A stretch of 5,341 nucleotides of DNA from positions 1-5,341 of the forward strand of contig JAISGB010000244.1 in assembly GCA_031263335.1 (NCBI GenBank), given 5' to 3'. This DNA is from Eubacteriales Family XIII. Incertae Sedis bacterium (GTDB lineage Bacteria > Bacillota > Clostridia > Peptostreptococcales > Anaerovoracaceae). Both the position numbers and the translations under genes were made by a program. Below are positions 1-5,341 of this stretch, in pieces (position 1 is the stretch's first letter; the number at the start of each line of letters is the position of its first letter). The notes below the pieces were generated by a model. That model worked only from the letters and a program-made list of their open reading frames with translations. It was not told the DNA's origin and made no database searches.

Positions 1-382
1 TATAAAATAATAAAAAACAAGCCAACTTTTGAAGAGATAACAGATCCCCTTTCAGGTTTTCCATTCATTTCTCTTTTTTTACAAAAAAGTTTAAAAAATT
101 TTCAATTTTATGTTTCAAATGCTCCCGGCAGAGAGGGGGAACTCAGGTGTGAGTCGCGAACATCCCGGTCCGGAAATTTCCGAGAGCGCCGGTTTGAGCG
201 GTTTGGAAGAACTTCCCGCCGTCCAAGATGACGGCGATGTAATTGCCGAGGGAAGCAAGGAGGGTTCGTTAATACAAGCAGCGATCCGGGCAAAACTGAC
301 TGCGGCGGCAACGGCGGTACGGTCAGCTCCGAAACAGGAAACGCGGTCACCACCGTCGGCAATGTTAGCGTGATCCTTACAT
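1..382. other. AT-rich then hairpin-rich upstream region, no confident gene
   Basis: I see no gene I can support here. Bases 1-120 are very AT-rich with long T and A runs, in strong contrast to the rest. Bases 121-382 have coding-like composition, but the open frames conflict. One frame is open from 1 to a TGA at 229-231 and again from 232 into ilvC without a good start. Another runs from ATG 110 to 373 without a ribosome binding site. Several inverted repeats are visible: a perfect 12-base palindrome at 171-182, a 7-bp stem with 6-base loop at 217-236, a 7-bp stem at 296-302/320-326 (one G-U pair) and a 4-bp stem at 344-347/352-355. It may be a decayed gene remnant, the 3' end of an upstream gene, or structured regulatory RNA. 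Confidence 0.5.
217..236 (+). other. Perfect 7-bp hairpin upstream of ilvC
   Basis: CGCCGTC at 217-223 is exactly complementary to GACGGCG at 230-236, with a 6-base loop. No T run follows, so it is not a classical terminator. It is the strongest local stem in the 110-380 region. Its role is unknown. Confidence 0.45.
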
Positions 383-412
383 TTGACGCGTGGGGATATA
401 AAGTAGTAAAAT
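383..412 (+). promoter_or_regulatory. Predicted sigma70-type promoter for ilvC
   Basis: TTGACG at 383-388 matches the -35 consensus at five of six bases. TAAAAT at 407-412 matches the -10 consensus at five of six, with an 18-base spacer. Transcription would start near 419, giving an ilvC leader of about 85 nt that contains the hairpin at 442-483. It is the best promoter-like pair seen upstream of ilvC, and no comparable pair was noticed just before ilvB, so both genes may depend on it. Confidence 0.6.
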
Positions 413-441
413 ATATGGATTCAACGAGGGAAGTTATTGCG

Positions 442-483
442 CGACGCGGGTTCACCCTGTGGGGTGGATTGCGCCCCGCGTCG
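442..483 (+). promoter_or_regulatory. Nested hairpin in the ilvC leader
   Basis: Bases 442-450 (CGACGCGGG) pair perfectly with 475-483 (CCCGCGTCG). Inside this, CACCC at 453-457 pairs with GGGTG at 462-466 around a 4-base loop. The outer stem ends only five bases before the ribosome binding site GGAGG (489-493). No U run follows, so simple intrinsic termination is unlikely. Translational control, mRNA stabilisation or half of an alternative fold are the options. The structure is seen directly; the function is inferred. Confidence 0.5.
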
Positions 484-502
484 GGAATGGAGGCAGACGA
501 TA

Positions 503-1495
503 ATGGCAAAGATTTTTTATGAGAGCGATACGAATATCTCACTGTTGGACGGCAAGACCGTGGCGATCATCGGTTACGGCAGTCAGGGGCACGCGCACGC
601 GCTGAACCTCAAGGAGAGCGGCGCGGACGTCATCGTCGGCCTTTACAAGGGCAGCCGTTCATGGAAGGACGCCGAGGACGCGGGGCTGAAGGTCGCGACG
701 GCGGGCGAAGCCGCCGCCAAGGCCGACATCATCATGGTTTTGGTTCCCGACGAGAAACAGGCGGACATCTATCGCGAGAGCATAGAAGGGCATCTCACCG
801 AAGGCAAAGTGTTGGCCTTCGCCCATGGGTTCAACATCCATTTCAAGCAGATCATGCCCCCGGCCGACGTGGACGTCATCATGATCGCCCCCAAGGGGCC
901 CGGCCACACGGTCCGCAGCGAGTATCTCGCGGGGAAGGGCGTTCCGTGCCTGATCGCCGTGGAACAGGACGCTTCCGGCCGGGCGCAGGACATCGGCCTC
1001 GCCTATGCCGCCGGTATCGGCGGCGCCAGGGCGGGCGTCTTAAAGACCACCTTTCGAGAGGAGACGGAAACGGATCTCTTCGGCGAGCAGAGCGTCCTGT
1101 GCGGCGGCGTGACCGCCCTCATGCAGGCCGGATTCGAGACCCTCGTGGAAGCCGGATATGAGCCGGAAAGCGCCTATTTTGAATGTATACATGAGATGAA
1201 GCTCATCGTGGACCTGATCTATCAAGGCGGATTCTCCAACATGCGCTACTCCATCTCCAATACGGCCGAATACGGCGATTATGAGACCGGAAAGCGGATC
1301 ATCACGGACGAGACCAAGGCGGAGATGCGGAAGGTGTTGGCCGAGATTCAGGACGGGACCTTCGCGGGCCGTTGGATCAATGAGAACAAGGTCGGTAGGC
1401 CGCACTTCCTCGCGACGCGGCGGATCAAGGCCGAGCACGAATTGGAGCGGGTCGGCAAGGAACTGCGAAAGATGTACAGTTGGGACAAAAAGTAG
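503..1495 (+). CDS. ilvC: Ketol-acid reductoisomerase, class I
   Basis: Cytoplasmic enzyme that, with Mg2+ and NAD(P)H, converts 2-acetolactate or 2-aceto-2-hydroxybutyrate to the dihydroxy acids leading to valine/leucine and isoleucine. The 330-residue product matches the short class I form. The N-terminal Rossmann domain has [13 protein letters not shown] (24-36), with the cofactor-specificity loop GLYKGSRSW at 46-54. H108 (AHGFN), and K131 within [10 protein letters not shown] (129-138), are the usual active-site residues. The C-terminal knotted helical domain carries the metal ligands D191 and E195 ([10 protein letters not shown]), E227 and E231 (FECIHEMK), and S252 ([11 protein letters not shown]). 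The start is ATG 503, because GGAGG at 489-493 is well spaced and homologs begin near MAKIFYE; the frame stays open upstream to 437 but through the leader hairpin. ilvB, the preceding pathway step, lies 195 bases downstream. The Tyr at residue 48 replaces the Arg common in NADPH-dependent members. Confidence 0.97.
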   Translation: MAKIFYESDTNISLLDGKTVAIIGYGSQGHAHALNLKESGADVIVGLYKGSRSWKDAEDAGLKVATAGEAAAKADIIMVLVPDEKQADIYRESIEGHLTEGKVLAFAHGFNIHFKQIMPPADVDVIMIAPKGPGHTVRSEYLAGKGVPCLIAVEQDASGRAQDIGLAYAAGIGGARAGVLKTTFREETETDLFGEQSVLCGGVTALMQAGFETLVEAGYEPESAYFECIHEMKLIVDLIYQGGFSNMRYSISNTAEYGDYETGKRIITDETKAEMRKVLAEIQDGTFAGRWINENKVGRPHFLATRRIKAEHELERVGKELRKMYSWDKK

Positions 1496-1519
1496 ACCAA
1501 CAGCAAGAGCTTAATAAAA

Positions 1520-1660
1520 ACTACTCAACGGTTGCGATAGTTTTGATGGAGTCCGGGTTCCAAGGTGAATTTGACTCCCGGAGCGTACACGAAGTACGTG
1601 AGGAAGGCAAATTCGCATTGGGTTCCGGAATACGCAAAAATAGCGTGACCGTTGAGTAGT
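1520..1660. repeat. 141-base imperfect palindrome, MITE-like element
   Basis: The ends ACTACTCAACGGT (1520-1532) and ACCGTTGAGTAGT (1648-1660) are perfect 13-base inverted repeats. The arms keep pairing inward with mismatches and bulges: GAATTTG near 1567-1573 pairs with CAAATTC near 1608-1614, and the TCCGG at 1552-1556 lines up opposite CCGGA near 1625-1629. The centre is a small hairpin, CGTAC (1584-1588) and GTACG (1594-1598) around a 5-base loop. No clear target-site duplication flanks it and it encodes no protein. It could be a non-autonomous transposable element, a dispersed palindromic repeat, or an RNA structure that sets the ratio of ilvC to ilvB transcript. Only one copy is in the window, so dispersal is an inference. 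Confidence 0.75.
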
Positions 1661-1690
1661 CACTGATAAGGCAAACAGTAGGTGGGGCAT

Positions 1691-3349
1691 ATGACATTAA
1701 CAGGCGCGCAGATCATCATGGAATGTTTGCTCGAACAAGGCGTCGATACGATCTTCGGTTATCCCGGCGGTCAGATCATGCCGCTGTACGACGCGCTCTA
1801 TGACTATACGCAGGACGGGCGGATACGCCATATCCTTACGAGCCACGAACAGGGGGCGACCCACGCGGCCGACGGTTACGCGCGTTCCACGGGAAAGGTG
1901 GGCGTGTGTTTCGCGACCAGCGGACCGGGCGCCACGAATACGGTGACCGGCATCGCGACGGCCTATATGGACAGTTCTCCCCTAGTCGTCATTACGGGGC
2001 AGGTTCCCGTACAATCCATCGGGCGGGATTCGTTTCAGGAGGTGGACATCGTGGGCGTCACGTTGCCCATCACGAAGCACAGCTTCGCGCTTCGCGACGC
2101 GGACGATGTCGGCCCCGCCGTTCGGGAGGCGTTTCGCATCGCGCGCAGCGGCCGGCCGGGTCCCGTGCTGATCGATGTACCCAAGGATCTGCTCGTGGCG
2201 CGTACGGCGTATGAAAAGGAAGCGCCCCTGCCGGCCATCGCGCCGCCCGCCGTATCCAAGGAGACGATCGAGCGGCTTGCGGCCTATATCAACGCAGCGG
2301 AGCGGCCCGTCATCTACGCCGGCGGCGGCGTGAACGTGACGAACGCGTCTGCGGAACTCACGAAATTGGCGAAGAAGGCCGGGATACCCGTGGGTACGAC
2401 CCTCATGTGTCTGGGCTGTTTTGACCGAAAGGACCCGCTGTCCTTGGGCATCATCGGGATGCACGGGCAGAGGGAGGCAAATCTGGCGGTGCATCACTGC
2501 GATCTGCTCATCGCCGTCGGCGCGCGGTTCAGCGATCGCGTGACGGGCGACATCCCGCGCTTTGCGCGGGACGCGAAGATCGTACACATTGACATCGATC
2601 GATCGGAGATCGGCAAGAACGTCGAAGCGGAGTACGGCGTCGTCGGTGATGTGAAGAAAGTGCTGACCGCGCTGCTCCCCAAGGTGAAGCCCTGTGGCCG
2701 CGCGGCGTGGAACGAGCAGGTGCGGGGCTATATCCGTCCCACGGGCGGGGACGGCGGATTTGACCCGTATACCGTCATCGGGACGGTATACGACGCCTTC
2801 GGGGACGATACCATCGTGGCGACCGACGTCGGTCAACATCAGATGTGGACGGCGCAACGATGGCCGTTCCGAAAACCGCGTCGCCTGATCACCTCGGGCG
2901 GCCTTGGGACGATGGGCTTCGGCCTCGGAGCGGCGATCGGCAGCAAGATCGCGAACCCGGACAAACAGGTGATCCTGTTCACGGGGGACGGCAGTTTCCG
3001 TATGAACTGCAATGAACTCATGACCGTTTCCGCGCAGAAACTGCCCATCATCGTATTTGTGCTGAAGAACCGCACGCTCGGCATGGTGCGCCAATGGCAG
3101 AAGCTGTTTTGGCAAAAGCGGTATTCCGCGACGGACCTCCCGGACGTCCTGAACTACGAAAAGCTCTGCGAGGCCGTGGGATTGATCGGCTTTGAGGTGG
3201 ACAACGCGGCGGATCTGAGACGGGCCATCGACGAGGCGAAAGCCTCGGGCAGAGGCGCCGTCATCGCCTGCGATATCGCGACCGATGAAAACGTATGGCC
3301 CATCGTGCCGCCCGGCGACGCCATAGACAATCAGGTGACTGCGGAATAG
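1691..3349 (+). CDS. ilvB: Acetolactate synthase (AHAS) large catalytic subunit
   Basis: Thiamine-diphosphate enzyme that condenses pyruvate with pyruvate or 2-oxobutyrate to give acetolactate or acetohydroxybutyrate, the first common step of branched-chain amino acid synthesis. The product is 552 residues, typical of the family. The N-terminal domain has FGYPGG (22-27) and the catalytic glutamate E53 in SHEQGATHAADGYAR, followed by TSGPGATN. The central domain has VIYAGGGV and the ARFSDRVTGD stretch of FAD-containing biosynthetic AHAS, which argues against the FAD-free catabolic enzyme. The C-terminal ThDP/Mg motif runs from GDGSF (432-436; D433) to N460, followed by TLGMVRQWQ, whose W469 corresponds to the tryptophan lining the herbicide channel. 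ATG 1691 is preferred over in-frame GTG 1682 because AGGTGG (1680-1685) lies just upstream of it. ilvC precedes it, separated by a palindromic element. No regulatory-subunit gene follows, so one must lie elsewhere or be absent. Confidence 0.96.
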   Translation: MTLTGAQIIMECLLEQGVDTIFGYPGGQIMPLYDALYDYTQDGRIRHILTSHEQGATHAADGYARSTGKVGVCFATSGPGATNTVTGIATAYMDSSPLVVITGQVPVQSIGRDSFQEVDIVGVTLPITKHSFALRDADDVGPAVREAFRIARSGRPGPVLIDVPKDLLVARTAYEKEAPLPAIAPPAVSKETIERLAAYINAAERPVIYAGGGVNVTNASAELTKLAKKAGIPVGTTLMCLGCFDRKDPLSLGIIGMHGQREANLAVHHCDLLIAVGARFSDRVTGDIPRFARDAKIVHIDIDRSEIGKNVEAEYGVVGDVKKVLTALLPKVKPCGRAAWNEQVRGYIRPTGGDGGFDPYTVIGTVYDAFGDDTIVATDVGQHQMWTAQRWPFRKPRRLITSGGLGTMGFGLGAAIGSKIANPDKQVILFTGDGSFRMNCNELMTVSAQKLPIIVFVLKNRTLGMVRQWQKLFWQKRYSATDLPDVLNYEKLCEAVGLIGFEVDNAADLRRAIDEAKASGRGAVIACDIATDENVWPIVPPGDAIDNQVTAE

Positions 3350-3371
3350 GAGGACAGATTCCCGCATGTGA
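3348..3371 (+). promoter_or_regulatory. Orphan Shine-Dalgarno leading to ATG-TGA
   Basis: AGGAGG at 3348-3353 overlaps the ilvB stop codon, in the position expected for translational coupling to a next gene. The first ATG (3366-3368) is followed at once by TGA (3369-3371). A reading from ATT 3358 gives only about 20 codons. This looks like the ribosome binding site of a lost downstream cistron, possibly the small subunit that normally follows ilvB, or it is chance. Confidence 0.35.
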
Positions 3372-3441
3372 AGCCAATCCCGAATGTCTGCGGATCGTAA
3401 CATTTCCTCGACCTTTTTGAACCTTTTTTAAAAATAAATGT
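3350..3441. other. ilvB 3' intergenic spacer, weak terminator candidate
   Basis: Nothing coding is supported here. CCGCA (3362-3366) can pair with TGCGG (3389-3393), a weak 5-bp stem without an adjacent U run. Further on is a tandem 10-base near-repeat, ACCTTTTTGA and ACCTTTTTTA (3411-3430). Together they could end ilvB transcription, but there is no convincing intrinsic terminator. Confidence 0.35.
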
Positions 3442-3470
3442 TTGAAATGCCCGTTTTTTGGGTATAGAAT
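3442..3470 (+). promoter_or_regulatory. Predicted promoter of the surface-protein gene
   Basis: TTGAAA (3442-3447) and TAGAAT (3465-3470) are separated by 17 bases, each close to the sigma70 consensus, in an AT-rich patch after ilvB. Transcription would begin near 3477, leaving about 83 nt of leader before ATG 3560. The surface gene is therefore probably a separate transcription unit from ilvC-ilvB. Confidence 0.6.
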
Positions 3471-3543
3471 AAATAGGGGGTATGGATAAATTTTTTGGAG
3501 ACGGGTCCAAAGGCTTTGTTTCCGAACAACGAAAATACGGGGT

Positions 3544-3549
3544 AAGGAG
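3544..3549 (+). promoter_or_regulatory. Ribosome binding site that fixes the surface-protein start
   Basis: AAGGAG lies 10 bases before ATG 3560. It favours this start over the in-frame ATG 3482, which would begin only a few bases after the predicted transcription start. It matters because this start is out of frame with the rest of the gene. Confidence 0.6.
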
Positions 3550-3559
3550 TGTTGATAAA

Positions 3560-5341
3560 ATGAAGCGATTCCTTGAGGCGTTCAACAGGAAAAACTTGGC
3601 AATCGGGGGGGGGGCGCGCGGGATTAACCGTTCCGAACAATCCATCCGGTTCTTCCCCGGCCGAGCGTCCCGGATCCGCCACGAAACGGCGCTTCGGGCG
3701 GCGGCCGTCGACAAGAACCTTGAGCGTCCTGCTCGCCGTATTCATGGTCATCTTTTCCGTGGCGGTCTCCTTCGGGGAGGGGGGCTTCCTGCAGGCGGCC
3801 TTGGGCGCGCCCGCGCAGCCGCCGACCTTCACGCATAACCCCGCCGACTCCACCTATTCCGAGGAAGCGGACGCGCGCTTCTACGTGCGCGCCGACTCGG
3901 GCGACGGCGGCTACCTCACCTACGAGTGGCATCGCTCGAAAGCCTATGACGAACCCCAAGACAAGAATGTAAACGCGGAGGACATCAAGAACGACGGCGC
4001 CTCGACCTTCGATCCGGGCAGTGACGACGCAAGCCTGAAAGCCGACGGCACGAAATCCGTACTCGACTTCAAAACCCCGGTTGTGGATGAAACGACCTAC
4101 TACTACTATTGGGTCACGGTCACGAACCACATCGACTCCAACGGCGACGGGGACACCCTTGACAACAACGAGACGAACAGCATGGACAGCGGCGTCGCCG
4201 AGGCGAAGGTGGTGGATCGGAAGCTTTCAACAGAGTTGCAGAATGGTGATTTCGCAACGTTCAACAACCTCCCTGCTTTTAATAGCGGTCAGTGGACCAG
4301 CAACAATTATTATGTTGAAACACCACTCAGCGTTGTACCGGGTTGGGATACGACGGCAAATGGCAACTCCGATTCTTCGAAGGGGAAGACGCTGGAGATT
4401 CAAGTGGTTGGCGGCTCGGCCTATCTTTATAAGAACAATCCTTGGGACGCCCAGAACAGATTGGGACACGGCGTGAACGGCACGGAGACGGCTCCTCTGT
4501 ATTTTGCGGAGCTTTGTTGTATAACCCCTTCTTCACTTTATCAGGAAATTGCCACTGTACCCGGCAAGATATACGAGTGGTCGTTGGATCATGCCGCCAC
4601 CCGTACCAATAATGCATTGGAAGATGTTATGGCGGTCGTCATCGGCGCGGCAATCAACGAGCAGGACGACTACCGCGGGGATTTGGGTACAACCAACCGT
4701 TATCAATCCGATGTGACCGTCGGTAATCATGCAAAGGGATATTGGAACGGGCAGAACTTTGGTCCCTTTGACTACCCCTATGGAGAAAACGGTAGTGTGG
4801 ATGGCAAGACTACAACGACGTATTTCACGGATATATGCATGAAGTTGGCAACATCGAGGGGATATGACAGCATGGCCGGCCTCGCCGCCAATAAAGGGGA
4901 GACATTCATACAGAGCTATAATGGGTACGACTACTATGTGTACATATGCTCTTCTGTGCGGAAGTGGACGCATTATGCCGGTACGTACACCGTTCCCGCA
5001 GGGCAGGGCACGACGGTGTTCGGATTTGTCACACTGCAATCGGCTGCCAACAATAATGGAAACTATCTCGACAACGTCATATTCAAGTCGGGTACGGAAC
5101 TCATCCCGGAGCAATCGGCGACGTACACGGGGGACAGCTCGATCACGGCGCCGACGAAGGCGGGGTACGCGTACGCCTTGGCGGAGGTGCGCGGCTCGTC
5201 GGTGAACGAGCTGACGGGGCTTACGGCCTTCTACGACCCGGACGGCCCGGGCGCGGCCGCCCCGGCCCCCGTCGCGCCGACGGACGGCCTCGGCGTAGGC
5301 GGCTGGTACACGACGGACAGCAACACGGGCGCCGGCGGCGC
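3560..5341 (+). CDS. Large secreted surface protein, frameshifted at poly-G, 3' partial
   Basis: From ATG 3560 the reading frame passes through ten G residues and ends at 3838 after an Arg-rich, non-protein-like tail. With nine Gs it continues to the window edge (frame open 3564-5341), about 594 residues. Numbering below assumes nine Gs. Residues 1-53 are a long basic n-region (KRRFGRR at 42-48), 54-71 a hydrophobic core, with possible signal cleavage after ALGA (80-83). About 87-215 resembles a bacterial Ig-like domain: YEW at 121-123, YYYYWVTVTN at 180-189, then an Asp/Asn-rich loop (DSNGDGD). About 226-510 matches my recollection of a jelly-roll-like surface domain: NGDF, VPGW (259-262), FAEL (315-318), SLYQEIATVPGK (325-336), a late WTHYAGTYTVPAGQ from 469 and GNYLDNVIF. 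The remainder is Gly/Ala/Pro-rich with GGWYTTDS, like the GWYT ends of repeat domains. Likely an exported adhesin; the ligand and any anchor are not visible. Confidence 0.75.
3605..3614 (+). repeat. Ten-G homopolymer, candidate phase-variation tract
   Basis: An uninterrupted run of ten G lies 15 codons after the start of the surface-protein gene, upstream of its signal sequence. With ten Gs the frame ends at 3838. With nine (or twelve) the start joins the long downstream frame. Such tracts change length by slipped-strand mispairing and switch surface genes on and off in several bacteria. A sequencing or assembly error in the homopolymer is the main alternative. Confidence 0.65.

Noticed and set aside
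110..373. 87-codon open frame upstream of ilvC
   Set aside because: It has no ribosome binding site, no recognisable domain, and the coding-like signal moves to another frame near 265; I could not support a gene.
461..474. GGGTGG resembling the T-box sequence
   Set aside because: The bases after GGGTGG do not match ACCGCG, the fourth base (A) does not fit the discriminator of Ile, Leu or Val tRNAs, and it lies in the loop of a different stable hairpin.
437..502. Upstream TTG extension of ilvC by 22 residues
   Set aside because: The extension runs through the leader hairpin, has no ribosome binding site, and homologs start near MAKIFYE, which ATG 503 with GGAGG supports.
1682..1690. GTG start for ilvB three codons upstream
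   Set aside because: ATG 1691 has the AGGTGG sequence directly upstream; the GTG would overlap that site.
1982..3403. Long reverse-strand open frame of 473 codons opposite ilvB
   Set aside because: It is antisense to a clearly identified gene, is rich in Arg and His as expected of a GC-rich shadow frame, and shows no recognisable motif.
3482..3559. Earlier ATG in frame with ATG 3560
   Set aside because: It lies only a few bases after the predicted transcription start and its G run is too close to be a normal ribosome binding site; ATG 3560 has AAGGAG at a workable distance.
4128..4170. EF-hand or dockerin-like loop in the surface protein (DSNGDGD)
   Set aside because: The spacing of the later ligands does not fit a canonical 12-residue EF-hand; at most it is an Asp/Asn-rich, possibly calcium-binding linker.
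1..5341. CRISPR array, tRNA, rRNA or transposase gene
   Set aside because: No regularly spaced direct repeats, tRNA cloverleaf, rRNA motifs or transposase-like protein were found on either strand.

Overview
The window holds two clear metabolic genes and the start of a large surface protein, all on the + strand. First comes a class I ketol-acid reductoisomerase gene (ilvC, 503-1495), then the large (catalytic) subunit of acetolactate synthase (ilvB, 1691-3349). These catalyse the second and first common steps of branched-chain amino acid synthesis. A secreted multidomain protein begins at 3560 and runs off the right edge. The two enzymes fit an anaerobic or gut/oral-type bacterium with moderately high GC; Synergistota or a Firmicutes lineage seems plausible, but nothing here fixes the taxon.

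Layout. 1-120 is extremely AT-rich (28% and 17% G+C in the first two 60-base lines). 121-382 is GC-richer, has no convincing gene and carries several short hairpins. A good sigma70-type promoter (383-412) and a nested hairpin leader (442-483) precede ilvC. The 195-base ilvC-ilvB gap is almost filled by a 141-base imperfect palindrome with perfect 13-base ends (1520-1660), which looks like a MITE-like or structured repeat. After ilvB an AGGAGG sequence overlaps the stop codon but leads only to ATG-TGA, and no acetolactate synthase small subunit (ilvN/ilvH) follows. A new promoter (3442-3470) then serves the surface-protein gene.

The most interesting point is a run of ten G residues (3605-3614) just inside the surface-protein gene. 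The good start codon with its ribosome binding site lies in one frame. The hydrophobic signal sequence and about 540 further codons lie in another, and removing one G joins them. This is the pattern of phase variation by slipped-strand mispairing in a secreted protein, caught here in the off state, although a sequencing or assembly error gives the same picture. After the signal sequence the protein has an Ig-like region, then a jelly-roll-like 'NGDF...VPGW...LYQ' domain, then a very GC-rich segment. Base composition changes sharply along it (about 62%, 40% and 82% G+C in sampled lines), which suggests mosaic assembly.
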